A DNA stretch of 63,569 nucleotides from Betaproteobacteria bacterium (lineage in GTDB: Bacteria; Pseudomonadota; Gammaproteobacteria; Burkholderiales; UBA6910). The notes under the pieces are model-generated. The model did no database searches. It was given only the letters and a program-made list of their open reading frames with translations, and was not told the origin of the DNA. Where the stretch lies: the NCBI GenBank assembly GCA_016183615.1, contig JACPEG010000052.1:1-63569 (forward strand), given 5' to 3'. Positions 1 to 8,577 of the stretch are shown here, piece by piece. The position numbers were made by a program, and so were the translations under genes. Each line of letters starts with the position of its first letter. Within the stretch, counting starts at the first letter, position 1.

Positions 1-34
1 TCTTGCCGGCGGTGTTTCCCTTACGATGCTTCAT
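1..34 (-). CDS. Start of an unidentified gene running off the left edge
   Basis: On the minus strand an ATG at 34 opens a reading frame of eleven codons (MKHRKGNTAGK) before the window ends. A purine-rich AAGGAAAGGG stretch lies about 8 bases upstream and could be its ribosome binding site. The fragment is too short to identify, and it may be a chance frame. Confidence 0.3.
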   Translation of the reverse strand, partial: MKHRKGNTAGK

Positions 35-146
35 GGCGGTTTCCCTTTCCTTGAGTTTCCATGGTTGGCAAACCCGATTCTCTCGGATTTACCGGGAAAC
101 CGCCGCCCTCAACCTTCAACTACGTTTGGGACATCCCCCAACGAGT

Positions 147-1950
147 CTGTAGAAAAAGTCTTTTCACGCGGCAATGTTACCGCCGCCGATTCCGAATGGC
201 GAGTGGTTTGACGTTGAGGAGGCGCGATTGCGTTATTGAACGGGTGTCGCTCCGGATTTTCTTCTCTACTGCCTGATTTCCGCCTTGCGTTCCTTCTTCC
301 ATCGTCCGATATCGCCGTAGCGCTGGATTTTGCCGATGTTGTGGGCGAGGCAGAACATCATCCATTGCGCGTTCACCTTGCGCCGGCCGCGCAGACTGAA
401 TCGGCGCAGCCCAGTGGCGTGATTGATGTCGGCGAACACAGGCTCCACCGTCCCCAGGCGCAGGCTGTATCGATAGCGCCCCTCGTCGGTGTCGATCTTT
501 CGCTTCATGCGCTCGGTGTGCGTTTCGGGCTTGTGGGTGTTGCGCCCCAGGATGAACGCCACTTGTCGCGTCGATGTCTTATCCGGAGTACGCAGACACT
601 GTGAGCGCTGTTCACACGGTCTGCAGTCGCGCTGCGCGCCCCGGAATCTGACCATCTCGTAGGCGCCGGTGTGGGTGCGCTCGCCGTTGCGGTACAAGGT
701 CTTGCCCGCCGGGCATTGGCAACTGCTCGCATCCTCGGCCATGCGGAACTCCTCATTGGTGTAGCAGCCCGGGCGCTTGCCCTTCTTCTTGTCTTCGATG
801 CGCTTGTCCTCTTTGTGCCGCACCCGGTAGCGCTCGGCACCGGCAAAGCGCGGATCGCGCTTGCGGAAGTTCGGGTCCGCAACGTAGCCATCGATCTGGT
901 TGTCTTGCAGGTACTGCAGATTGGCCTCGCTGTGCAGTCCGGCGTCGGCAGTCACCCGGATCCCCTCCAGGATGTCCTCATCGCGCCCCAGCGCTTTGAA
1001 GCTCTCGCGCACACCCTCGAGCACCGGCACAAGCAGGTTGTGCTCCTGGCTTTGCCCGAACGCCTCGCTGTGCACCACGATCTGGTGTTTCGCATCCACC
1101 ACCGCCATGCCGTCGTAGCCCTGGATCACGCCTTTCGATGTCTTCATCTTGGCACTCTCGGGGTCGGTGATGTTGCTCTTCACCGCCTTGCCACTCACCC
1201 CAAGACGATCCTTCCCCGTCTTGAGCCACCCGCGCACCTTGGCGAGCGCCCGGTTGAGCGTGCGCATTTGCTTCTCGCGCGCCTGCTCGATCTGGCCTTC
1301 CCGCTCGGTGGCATCAGCCTCGCGGTGGCGCTTGGTCAAATACCCCAACGCCCGTTCGAGCTTCTCCGCCTTCTTCTGGAAGTCCTCGCGCGTGCCGCTC
1401 CATTCCTTGCTCGCGTTCGAAGGCATCTTCACCCCATCCACCGCGAACATCTCGCGCCCGATCAGGCACATCTCGTCGCACACCAGCAGCACCTCCCGAT
1501 AGACCCCAACGATCTCCCGGTCCAGCTTCGCCACAAACCCGGCAATCGTCGTGAAGTGCGGTGTGCTGTCCGCTGAGAGCGCCATGAAGATGATGTTCTC
1601 CCGGCACAGCCCCGCGATGTCGCGGCTCGATGTCACGCCACGGGAATACGCATACAGAATCACTTTTAGCAGAATCGCCGGATCATAGGCCGGCGCGCCT
1701 GTCTCCTCATTCACGTAGCGCGCGGCGAAGGGCCCCAGATCAATATCGTGATCGATCAGGTGATTCAGCGTGTGCTCGAATGTCCCCGGCAGAATCTGGC
1801 GCTCGTAGCTTACCGCCACCATCTTCATCTGCGCGTAGTTGTAGCTCTTGTAGCGCGCCATCGAATCCTCCCTCGCGGGCAATTTCATTGACTCTTCATT
1901 AGAGCCAACGCAATGCGCTCAGTTCCAGATTCGAGAGGGTTTTTCTACAG
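147..1950 (-). mobile_element. IS1182-family insertion sequence with terminal inverted repeats
   Basis: The element is about 1.8 kb and carries one complete transposase gene. Its ends are an inverted repeat, CTGTAGAAAAA at 147-157 and TTTTTCTACAG at 1940-1950. The size and single long ORF fit the IS1182 family. I could not see a convincing target duplication at the flanks. The right end abuts the outer core (CTTCAAC, 1951-1957) of an attC site, so the element sits at the edge of an integron cassette recombination site. It looks intact and possibly active. Confidence 0.85.
266..1861 (-). CDS. IS1182-family DDE transposase
   Basis: This 531-residue protein catalyses cut-and-paste movement of the surrounding element. 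The N-terminal part (YDPAILLKVILYAYSRG, FTTIAGF) is the typical IS5/IS1182 DUF772 helical domain; a long charged helical stretch follows (about residues 160-215), then the DDE nuclease core with VTADAGLHSE as the region of the second acidic residue. A cysteine cluster (CQCPAGK, CRPCEQRSQC) near residue 390-420 is characteristic of the family. The ATG at 1861 (MARYKSYNY) is chosen over one 27 bases upstream because GGGAGGATTCG precedes it. The frame is full length with no disruption. Confidence 0.9.
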   Translation of the reverse strand: MARYKSYNYAQMKMVAVSYERQILPGTFEHTLNHLIDHDIDLGPFAARYVNEETGAPAYDPAILLKVILYAYSRGVTSSRDIAGLCRENIIFMALSADSTPHFTTIAGFVAKLDREIVGVYREVLLVCDEMCLIGREMFAVDGVKMPSNASKEWSGTREDFQKKAEKLERALGYLTKRHREADATEREGQIEQAREKQMRTLNRALAKVRGWLKTGKDRLGVSGKAVKSNITDPESAKMKTSKGVIQGYDGMAVVDAKHQIVVHSEAFGQSQEHNLLVPVLEGVRESFKALGRDEDILEGIRVTADAGLHSEANLQYLQDNQIDGYVADPNFRKRDPRFAGAERYRVRHKEDKRIEDKKKGKRPGCYTNEEFRMAEDASSCQCPAGKTLYRNGERTHTGAYEMVRFRGAQRDCRPCEQRSQCLRTPDKTSTRQVAFILGRNTHKPETHTERMKRKIDTDEGRYRYSLRLGTVEPVFADINHATGLRRFSLRGRRKVNAQWMMFCLAHNIGKIQRYGDIGRWKKERKAEIRQ

Positions 1951-2020
1951 CTTCAACGTCCAAGCTCAGGGGCGCTGCGCGGCTTTATCGCGCAGCGTCC
2001 CTTGGAGCGCAGTGTTGGGC
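1951..2020 (-). repeat. attC-like integron cassette site, abutted by the IS
   Basis: The site is bounded by CTTCAAC (1951-1957) and GTTGGGC (2014-2020), with long internal complementarity (GCTGCGCG...CGCGCAGC) as in attC sites. Read on the minus strand it follows the 3' end of the 2083-3096 cassette gene, the expected position. The outer core reads GTTGAAG rather than GTTRRRY, with its last base meeting the inverted repeat of the insertion sequence. Confidence 0.55.
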
Positions 2021-2082
2021 GTCTGGGTTATGATGGCGTGCTATTTGTCATGTCGGCGAGTGGCTTTCCATAGGCTATCGTA

Positions 2083-3096
2083 TCAATCGAAAGCCATCGA
2101 CCATTCGTTCCAGCGCTCTCCGCCCACGACGCCTATTCCTCTCACGACGTTATCTCTGATTTTGTCGGAGTAAATTGACGCTGGCCACGTCCGCATACTT
2201 CCTACGCCAGTGTGTCCAAGCACATTAGCGAAATAGATTGCAAGCTCGCGTAATGTCGGATCTTCCCATGCGATCTTGTAACATAAGTCTTTGATGAACT
2301 CCCCGACCGCTGAGTAGGCACGGCCCTGTCGTTCTTGGAGATATTCTTGGATTTCCTGATTGTCGAGAATCACTTGGCTTCTGGCCCTGGCTATGTAGCC
2401 GCTGGAAGCGGCCCCGTTTGGACCGAGTTTTTTGGCGATTGGGAGAGCCTCGTCCCATGGGCGGTAATGAGGACCAAAATAGGTGGTGCAAATTCGACTC
2501 CAAGACTGAAAATCAGCAACGCACAGCAAATCCAACTCAAGGCGAGGATGGTCAACGCATCGTTCATTCGTATCAAACAATGTGCCCTCAATGTTGTCCA
2601 ACGGCGTCGACTGCGGTCCTTTCCAGCTATGCGAATGCGCTAACAAACCGTAGATGATAGGAGCGTGTAGTTCCTTGAAGGGCGAACCGACCCGAGGCTG
2701 AAACAGTGACTTGACCTTTGCACACGTTTCAATGGCCTCCCTAACGTGTTGGGCTTTGAGTGTGGTCTTGCACTCGAAGGCGGCCGCAACGCCCGCCGCC
2801 AGATAGTGCTTATTGTTGTGCAACTTCGGCGGATAGGACGACTTCAGGACGAGCACGTCAACCTGCGGCGATGTTTCTCCTCTCTCATTGATAAGGCGTC
2901 CCTTCGTGACGACGTGGTAGTGTGACGGCAACCATTCGCGCAGGAGCTGCGCCCAGTTCTCCTCGCCTTGATCACCCGCTGTGCCGGGATCTTCCACCGC
3001 GCGTTTCTGAATACGCGCATACTCCGCAGCCATTTGTTCAGTGATCTGCTGCATGAAGTCACGCAAATCATGCGTCTTCATCGTATTCATTGGCAT
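2083..3096 (-). CDS. Cassette-borne PD-(D/E)XK nuclease-like protein (DUF6602-like)
   Basis: The 337-residue product has a central stretch SPQVDVLVL followed about 30 residues later by AAFECKTTL, the D...E-x-K arrangement of the PD-(D/E)XK nuclease fold. The opening part (ENWAQLLREWLP, HYHVVTKGRLINERGE) resembles DUF6602-type proteins. No signal peptide or membrane segment is visible, so it is probably cytoplasmic. The start at 3096 is preferred over 3135 because AAAGGA lies 6 bases before it. It is flanked on both sides by attC sites and so looks like an integron gene cassette. A defence or DNA-processing role is plausible, but this is inference from the fold only. Confidence 0.7.
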   Translation of the reverse strand: MPMNTMKTHDLRDFMQQITEQMAAEYARIQKRAVEDPGTAGDQGEENWAQLLREWLPSHYHVVTKGRLINERGETSPQVDVLVLKSSYPPKLHNNKHYLAAGVAAAFECKTTLKAQHVREAIETCAKVKSLFQPRVGSPFKELHAPIIYGLLAHSHSWKGPQSTPLDNIEGTLFDTNERCVDHPRLELDLLCVADFQSWSRICTTYFGPHYRPWDEALPIAKKLGPNGAASSGYIARARSQVILDNQEIQEYLQERQGRAYSAVGEFIKDLCYKIAWEDPTLRELAIYFANVLGHTGVGSMRTWPASIYSDKIRDNVVRGIGVVGGERWNEWSMAFD

Positions 3097-3196
3097 GGCG
3101 GTCCTTTCATGTTTCCGCAAAGCACAATATGCCATGCGGACGAAATTGGCATCTCGTTTAGCTCACGCATGTCGCTATCACGCTCCCCTCTAAGAC

Positions 3197-3262
3197 GCCC
3201 AACGTAAAGGTCACCGGCGGAGCGCCGCAGGCGCGGAGTCCGTGTGAACCGATGGGTTGGGC
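3197..3262 (-). repeat. Complete attC recombination site (59-base element)
   Basis: GCCCAAC at 3197-3203 and GTTGGGC at 3256-3262 form the outer cores. Between them an imperfect palindrome (GGTCACCGGCGGAGCGCC...GTGTGAACCGAT) gives the fold expected for an attC hairpin. The 66-bp length is typical. It lies between two minus-strand genes, at the 3' end of the lipoprotein gene, as in a cassette array. No integron integrase is in the window. Confidence 0.8.
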
Positions 3263-3308
3263 GTTATGTACCCCGTTATGATTTCGTCACTGGGTTGCAC
3301 CCAATGAC

Positions 3309-3659
3309 TTACTGGCACTTGAAAATTAGCCATGCTTTTCCATTCTCTCCTCTGCCGTGCCGAAGAACCTCTATTCCATTACTGCACTCAGGTGGCATTA
3401 GCTTTCTTGGTGCTAAATATTGCGCTATGTATTGATTGTCGGTGATGTCGTGCCCTTGAAGCTCGTCATAGTCGAAATCGAATATGTATTGCCCTGATCT
3501 CTTTTGGCCCTCAAATTGGCCATTGAAATAAACAATATTTCCAGAACCGATCGGCTTAACGGCGCTTCCTGGAACACCATACGGTTTTACCTCACTGCTA
3601 GCACAACCCGCCGCAAGCAACACACAAAACGGCAATGTAAGCAAATTGGCTCGTGTCAT
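3309..3659 (-). CDS. Small cassette-borne lipoprotein of unknown function
   Basis: The 116-residue product starts with a lipoprotein signal peptide, LLTLPFCVLLAAGC, with the lipobox cysteine at about residue 19. The mature part is rich in Tyr, Gln and Gly (VYFNGQFEGQ, QYIFDFDYDE) with no family I recognise. It is likely anchored to the inner leaflet of the outer membrane. It lies between a complete attC (3197-3262) and a GCCCAAC core at 3667, so it is the second gene cassette of this remnant array. Small secreted or lipoprotein cassettes of unknown function are common in chromosomal integrons. Confidence 0.7.
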   Translation of the reverse strand: MTRANLLTLPFCVLLAAGCASSEVKPYGVPGSAVKPIGSGNIVYFNGQFEGQKRSGQYIFDFDYDELQGHDITDNQYIAQYLAPRKLMPPECSNGIEVLRHGRGENGKAWLIFKCQ

Positions 3660-3666
3660 TTGAGAC

Positions 3667-3793
3667 GCCCAACTTTGTGTTTAATGGACTTAGGCGGATG
3701 CTAAATCCATATACCGGTATATGCAAGCATCTACGGATATATATCTGCCTCGATTACTGGATATCTACTGGCATATATCCATATGTAGATATC
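3667..3793. repeat. attC remnant followed by AT-rich palindromes
   Basis: GCCCAAC at 3667-3673 matches the core of the preceding attC, but no partner GTTRRRY follows, so the cassette array appears to be cut here. Then come a perfect 16-bp palindrome CATATACCGGTATATG (3708-3723) and an inverted repeat GATATCTAC (3760-3768)/GTAGATATC (3785-3793) whose last bases reach the stop codon of the next gene. The composition is far more AT-rich than its surroundings. It may be a recombinase or replication-type site, or the end of another mobile element. Confidence 0.5.
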
Positions 3794-4140
3794 TAGCCCG
3801 AGACGATCCGCCCGGCGAGGCCGAGGGCGCGGGCCTGGTCGTAGCGCAGTTCCCAGAGCTTTTGCTTCGGGCGCCAGATTCCGCCGGCCTGCTTCACCTT
3901 TTCGCGCAGTTCCGCTTCCCCGTAGCCGATCCGGACGCCCACCATATGATCGGCGGCACGGACCGAGGCGCCGGCGCGGGGTTGCCAGTTCGTTTCCTCG
4001 ACGATGAGTTCCACCGTCTTGTAGCGCTTCCCGCGCTGCGCGTCGTACCGGTATCGGACGCAGACCAGGCGGTCGCCGTACTGGCGAACCAGGTTCTTGG
4101 TTCCGTTCTGTCCCGGTGTCAGGCTGAGTCGTGTTTCCAT
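3793..4140 (-). CDS. Conserved hypothetical protein of accessory DNA
   Basis: This 115-residue basic protein opens with METRLSLTPGQNGTK and contains CVRYRYDAQRGKRYKTVELIVEE, a pattern I associate with small proteins of unknown function found next to mobile elements in betaproteobacteria. The C-terminal half (GEAELREKVKQAGG, WELRYDQARALGL) looks helical and could bind nucleic acid. The ATG at 4140 is used; a longer frame to 4260 exists but its extension is low quality. The stop codon lies inside the palindromic repeat at 3785-3793. Confidence 0.6.
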   Translation of the reverse strand: METRLSLTPGQNGTKNLVRQYGDRLVCVRYRYDAQRGKRYKTVELIVEETNWQPRAGASVRAADHMVGVRIGYGEAELREKVKQAGGIWRPKQKLWELRYDQARALGLAGRIVSG

Positions 4141-4231
4141 CGGCTGGTTCGGTGGCGTTCGTCGATGCTTAAACGCACGACAGCGGTGGCGTGTTGACGC
4201 GCGCCAGGCAGGAGATGCGGACGCTTCCCCC

Positions 4232-5470
4232 TCAACGTCCGAGGATTCCCCGCAGAACATCTACCGGAGTGATCGTTTTCCCCTGGTCCTTCGCGGCCTC
4301 CCCGGGCTTGGCCTCGCGGGCCGACTCGCGCCCGGACGCGCCGCCCATGTCCATGCCGAGCATGGTCATCGCCACCGACTTGACCCGCAGCTTGGCTGCC
4401 CACTCCGGCTCCCAGCTCTGCTTCGGGTTGGCGGGGCGCGGCGGATGGGCCACGTCGAGCTCGCTGCCGTAGGCGATGGCGCGCAGCATGGCGCCTTCGC
4501 CGAAGACGCCCTTCGGCACGGCGCAGCGCGTCACGCCCGGAGCGAGCAGCACCTTTTCATTCAGCCAGCGGTCCACCGCGGCGTTGGTCTGGTAGTCGAT
4601 CAGGCCGGTGCCGGTTTCCGGAACTTCGCTCGACGACCAGATCACCAGCTCGTTCTCGCCGCGTGATCCCATCGCCGCGAGGAAGTAGGCGCGCGCGGTG
4701 GGCAGCGCGGGCCATTCGACCATCGTCGCGCCGCCGGCGTCGCGCTGGACGAGGTCGAGGGGCGGCATGATGTCCTGGGCTGACGGAATCGCGAATTTGA
4801 ATCCCTCCGGCACGCCCTGGCCGGAGAAGGCGTGTTCTCCGACGAGGGAAGCGCCCTCCGGCACCATCCGCCCATCCGCCGGATTCGGCCACACCGGGCG
4901 CCCGCGCGCCTGGTGCGCGCCGCGCTGGGTCGCGCGCCGGGCCTGGAACAACCGGCCGTAGTCCGCCGCTGAGGCGCTCGCCATGTCCAGCACCCGCGGC
5001 TGTCCCGGCCGCACCGCCTCGCCGCAGCCCCAGTACAGGTAGATCTTTCCCTTCGGCCGCTCGAAGGACTCGGGCTCCGTGACCCCGTCGTCGGCCGGCG
5101 GCGCCTTCTGCTCCTGTGGGGACGCCAGCTTGAGGACGGGAGCGAGCCTGGAGCCCGCCGGCACCGTTTGCGTGGCTTCGGCGAGGTTCGGGTTGCGGCT
5201 GGTGCGCAGGGTCACGTCGAGCCAGCGGCCCGCCGAACCGGTCTGGGTGTTGCCGAAGCGATTGGCCTCGCCGCGGCCGCCGCTGAACATGCCGCCGAGC
5301 GCGCCCATCGGATTGGCGCCGCCTCCCATGCCCGCCATCCCGGCGTAGGTCGCGACGTCGAGCCATGCCTGGGCGACCGGCGGCTTGACGGTTTGTTGCG
5401 GAGCCTTCGCCTGGGCGAGGGCGGCGGGCGACAGGGCAGCGAAAGCAAGAATGCAGGCAGGACGCCACAT
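4232..5470 (-). CDS. Exported protein of unknown function
   Basis: The 412-residue product begins with a signal peptide, MWRPACILAFAALSPAALAQA, with a likely cleavage after AQA, so it is periplasmic or surface located. A Gly/Met-rich patch (GMAGMGGGANPMGALGGMF) at about residues 45-65 is followed by a domain with IYLYWGCGEAVRPGQP and later MPPLDLVQRDAGGATMVEWPAL. I do not recognise a family. The start at 5470 is chosen because it creates the signal peptide; the frame continues to 5575 without one. It is followed on the same strand 3' of the TPR gene and may be co-transcribed with it (65-base gap). Confidence 0.7.
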   Translation of the reverse strand: MWRPACILAFAALSPAALAQAKAPQQTVKPPVAQAWLDVATYAGMAGMGGGANPMGALGGMFSGGRGEANRFGNTQTGSAGRWLDVTLRTSRNPNLAEATQTVPAGSRLAPVLKLASPQEQKAPPADDGVTEPESFERPKGKIYLYWGCGEAVRPGQPRVLDMASASAADYGRLFQARRATQRGAHQARGRPVWPNPADGRMVPEGASLVGEHAFSGQGVPEGFKFAIPSAQDIMPPLDLVQRDAGGATMVEWPALPTARAYFLAAMGSRGENELVIWSSSEVPETGTGLIDYQTNAAVDRWLNEKVLLAPGVTRCAVPKGVFGEGAMLRAIAYGSELDVAHPPRPANPKQSWEPEWAAKLRVKSVAMTMLGMDMGGASGRESAREAKPGEAAKDQGKTITPVDVLRGILGR

Positions 5471-5534
5471 GGTGATTCTCCTCTGAAGACCGGGCAGTGC
5501 GCGGGACGCCCGCGGAGCGGCGATGCCCGGGGCC

Positions 5535-6617
5535 TTATTCCTTCTTGCCGCCGCCGAAGATTCCGCGGATGGCATCGCCGATGCCGCGCAGGACGCGGGT
5601 CACCGGATCGGGTTCGGCTTCGGGTTTCTTCTCCGCCGGCGCCGGTTCGGTTTTTTTGGCGGCGGGCTCGGGGGCAGGCGAGGTCGCGGTACCGGGCCGG
5701 TCGCGGCTGGTTTCCCTCGATCTGTCGCGGTCCCCGAGAATTTCCCCTGCGCGCTTGAGGTAGGGCTCGGCGTCATCGGGGCGGCCCAGAGCGGTGAACA
5801 GCTCGCCGAGGCGCTTTGCGGCCTCGCCGGTGTTGCGATGGGTTGAGCCGTAGTTGCGCTCGGACACCGCGAGCGCGGTGCGGGCGAGGGGCTCCGCTTC
5901 CAGGTAGCGGCGCTGGGCGATGTAGGCGTCGGCCAGCTCCTCCATCGCGCCCAGGGTTTCCGGATGGTCCAGCCCTATCGAGTTCTCGGACAGGGTGAGG
6001 GCCCGCCGGGCGCTGGTTTCGGCTTCGAGTATCCGTCCCTGGAACCGCTCGACGCGCGCCAGCTGGCGCAGGTTGAAGGCGAGGGCGGGACTGCTGGGGC
6101 CGAGGTTTTTTTCCTTGATGGCGAGACCCCGGCGCAGCACCGGCTCCGCGTCGTTGTAGCGCTGCGGGCGCCACAGGGTTGCGCCGAGGGTGTCGAGAGG
6201 GGCGGCGAGATCCGGGTGCTCGGGACCGAGCTTCTTTTCCTGGATGGCGATGGCGCGCTTGGCGTAGGCCTCGGCCTCGTTGTAGCGGCGCTGCTGGCGG
6301 TACACCTCGGCAAGCCGGTGCAGGCTCGCCGCGGTGCGCTCATCCTCGGTGTTGAATCCGCCGGCCTCCTTGAAGGCCGCATCGTACTGCTTTTCCGCTT
6401 CCCCGAGGTTGCGCTTTTCCAGGGCGGCGGCGCCCGCCTTCATGCGCTGGTGCCAGACGGAATCTTCGGCGGCGTGCGGACGGTCGGGGGAAACCAGGAA
6501 CAGGGCGAGCGCGACGCAAAGCAGCGCGCGGAACGCGGCGCCCCGCCGGGCCGGCAGAAGCGGTGGTTGCGCTTCGGAACTGCGCGGGTGGGTCCCGCTT
6601 CTTCCGGTCCTGGCCAT
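5535..6617 (-). CDS. Secreted TPR-repeat protein (kinesin-light-chain type repeats)
   Basis: A 360-residue protein with a hydrophobic export segment around residues 27-48 (LLCVALALFLVSPD). Tandem tetratricopeptide repeats of the kinesin-light-chain kind follow from about residue 60 to 285, shown by the recurring RYNEAEAYAKRAIAIQEKKLG and RYLEAEPLARTALAVSERNYG style blocks. The C terminus is a Pro/Ala/Lys/Glu-rich tail ending in a Gly/Lys stretch. TPR scaffolds of this sort bind partner proteins; the partner here is unknown. The start of the ORF is not well supported by a ribosome binding site. Confidence 0.75.
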   Translation of the reverse strand: MARTGRSGTHPRSSEAQPPLLPARRGAAFRALLCVALALFLVSPDRPHAAEDSVWHQRMKAGAAALEKRNLGEAEKQYDAAFKEAGGFNTEDERTAASLHRLAEVYRQQRRYNEAEAYAKRAIAIQEKKLGPEHPDLAAPLDTLGATLWRPQRYNDAEPVLRRGLAIKEKNLGPSSPALAFNLRQLARVERFQGRILEAETSARRALTLSENSIGLDHPETLGAMEELADAYIAQRRYLEAEPLARTALAVSERNYGSTHRNTGEAAKRLGELFTALGRPDDAEPYLKRAGEILGDRDRSRETSRDRPGTATSPAPEPAAKKTEPAPAEKKPEAEPDPVTRVLRGIGDAIRGIFGGGKKE

Positions 6618-6703
6618 CCGGCCGTCCTCCCCCTGCCGTGGTCCCGATTCGAAGCCGATGGGGGAAGTCTACAACGGATTGGCGTTCAGGGGGCGGCAAG
6701 GCC

Positions 6704-6781
6704 GTTCACCCTTCGACAGGCTCGGGGCGAACGGCGGGGTGGGGCGCCGGGTTCACCCTTCGACGGGCTCGGGGCGGGCGG
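6704..6781. repeat. Two copies of a dispersed CCTTCGACNGGCTCGGGGC repeat
   Basis: GTTCACCCTTCGACAGGCTCGGGGCGAACGG-type units start at 6704 and 6751, separated by 16 bases. The second copy overlaps the end of the pabBC gene, whose last residues (RPEPVEG and the stop) are read from it. This sequence is a well-known kind of short intergenic repeat of proteobacteria. Confidence 0.7.
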
Positions 6782-8561
6782 AGCGCAGGCCTTCCGGGAA
6801 GGACACGCGGGCCTCCTGCCAGCGGCGCACGGAGTTGATCAGGAATACCGCTTCCGCGCGGCGCAGGTCGTCGAGCGTGAGTTTTCTTTCCGCGATGCGG
6901 CCCTTCTCGATCATGTGGCGGCGGAAGGTGCCGTCGAGCAGGCCGCACTCCACGGGTGGCGTCGCCAGCTCGCCGTCGAGGCGAAGCACCACGTTGGAAA
7001 AGCACGACTCGGTGACGAAGCCGCGCTCATTCCACAGGATCGCGTCGTCGAAACCGGAGGCGCCGGCGCGGGCCAGGGCCGAGTCGTACACCGCCCGATG
7101 GGTGGTCTTGTGAAACAGGAACGGGTCGGCGGAATCCACCGGCAGCGGCGAGACGGTCACGCGCCGCGGCGCCGGGGCCTGCGCCTTTTCCGGCAGGGCT
7201 TCGTGCTCGATGCGGATCGCGCCATCCGCCGAAACCAGGAGCCTCACCTTGCAGCGGCGGGGACCGAACCGGTCCGCCGCCCGATGAAGCTCGTGCCGCA
7301 CCCTCTCGAGGTCGCAGCGGTAATCGAAATAGCCGGCCGAATCTGCGAGCCTCGCCAAGTGGCGCTCCAGCAGGGAATAGCCGCCCCGGGGCTCCCAGAG
7401 CAGGGTTTCCAGCAGCTCGAAGCTCCGGGCGTCCTGGGGGCTGTTCAGGACGCGGCTCTTGGCGAGGCACTCGTCGTATTCCCCGCGGGGGCTCGAATCC
7501 CAGACGATGCCGCCGCCGACGCCGTACTCGGCCCGCCCCGTGGCCCTGGACACCAGTACGGTGCGGATCGCGACATTGAACCGGGCCCCGCCGTCGGGCG
7601 CGACCAAGCCGATGCAGCCGGTATAAATGTTCCGCGGGCGGGTTTCCAGGCCGGCGATGATGCGCATGGTTTGCACCTTGGGAGCGCCGGTGATGGAGGC
7701 GCAGGGGAACAGGGCCTGCAGGATGCCGGTGAAGGCGGCGCCGCTGCGGGCCTTCACGGTGGAAGTCATTTGCCACACCGTGGGGTATTTCTCGGCGTCG
7801 AACAGCGAGCTCACCCGCACCGTGCCCGGCGCGGCGATGCGGCCCAGGTCGTTGCGGATCATGTCCACGATCATCACGTTTTCCGCCCGGTCCTTTTCCG
7901 ACTGCCGCAGCGCCTCGGCGCGCTGCCGGTCCTCGCGGGTGGTGCGTCCCCGCGGCGCGGTGCCCTTCATGGGACGGCAGGTGATCTCCCCGTCTTCGCT
8001 GCGGAAAAACAGCTCGGGCGAGGCCGAGCAGATCGCGAAGTCGCCGGTGTCCAGATACGCGCCATGGGGAGCGCTGCGCCCCATCTGCAGGAACAGGCGC
8101 CAGGGGTCAGGCGGCGCCGACGCATCCAGGCGCATGGTGTAGTTGACCTGGTAGGTTTCGCCCTCGCGGATGCGGCTGCGGATTCCGGCGATGGCCTGCC
8201 AGTATTCGTCCACCGAAACGGAGGGTGTCCAGTCGAGGGCCTCGGCGCTTGCCGCCGCTTCCGGCAGGGTCACTTGGTGGGCATGGTCGTAGAGCCCGAA
8301 CCACAGCAGGGGGAAATCCCCCGGGGGAAAGGTCTCGAAGGCCGGATCGAAGGCGGGCGCGGCCTCGTAGGCGATGCAGCCGGCCGCGAACAGCCCGCGG
8401 CGCGAAGTCGCCTCGTCGATGGCGGCGAGGCAGGGCATGACCTCGGCGACGCGGCGGGCCACGACGATCTGCCGCGGGGCATCGAACTGGAGCCAGCTTC
8501 CGCTGGCGCCGTCCCTCAGAACGACGGTGCCGGCGGCGGGATTCATCCCGGGTTCAAGCAT
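6753..8561 (-). CDS. pabB: Bifunctional aminodeoxychorismate synthase I / aminodeoxychorismate lyase (PabB-PabC fusion)
   Basis: The 602-residue cytoplasmic enzyme makes p-aminobenzoate for folate. The N-terminal two-thirds is a chorismate-binding PabB domain with the signatures GETYQVNYTMRLDA, PMKGTAPRGRT, EKDRAENVMIVDMIRNDLGR and CASITGAPKVQTM. From about residue 370 a PLP-dependent PabC (class IV aminotransferase) domain follows, with FHKTTHRAVYD carrying the expected lysine, and GFVTESCFSNV. The ATG at 8561 lies 16 bases after the nirN stop, so it may be read through from the nir operon, although the two are not functionally linked. The C-terminal residues are encoded by a dispersed repeat. 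Confidence 0.9.
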   Translation of the reverse strand: MLEPGMNPAAGTVVLRDGASGSWLQFDAPRQIVVARRVAEVMPCLAAIDEATSRRGLFAAGCIAYEAAPAFDPAFETFPPGDFPLLWFGLYDHAHQVTLPEAAASAEALDWTPSVSVDEYWQAIAGIRSRIREGETYQVNYTMRLDASAPPDPWRLFLQMGRSAPHGAYLDTGDFAICSASPELFFRSEDGEITCRPMKGTAPRGRTTREDRQRAEALRQSEKDRAENVMIVDMIRNDLGRIAAPGTVRVSSLFDAEKYPTVWQMTSTVKARSGAAFTGILQALFPCASITGAPKVQTMRIIAGLETRPRNIYTGCIGLVAPDGGARFNVAIRTVLVSRATGRAEYGVGGGIVWDSSPRGEYDECLAKSRVLNSPQDARSFELLETLLWEPRGGYSLLERHLARLADSAGYFDYRCDLERVRHELHRAADRFGPRRCKVRLLVSADGAIRIEHEALPEKAQAPAPRRVTVSPLPVDSADPFLFHKTTHRAVYDSALARAGASGFDDAILWNERGFVTESCFSNVVLRLDGELATPPVECGLLDGTFRRHMIEKGRIAERKLTLDDLRRAEAVFLINSVRRWQEARVSFPEGLRSARPEPVEG

Positions 8562-8577
8562 GGCGGTTCGGGGGAAA

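Noticed and set aside
671..1576. Long plus-strand ORF opposite the transposase, and similar long antisense ORFs across the nir, nap and idr genes
   Set aside because: These are GC-driven shadow frames with no recognisable domains, lying fully over convincing genes.
6753..8561. PabBC as part of heme d1 synthesis
   Set aside because: The gene follows nirN closely but its domains are clear folate enzymes; the link is only positional.
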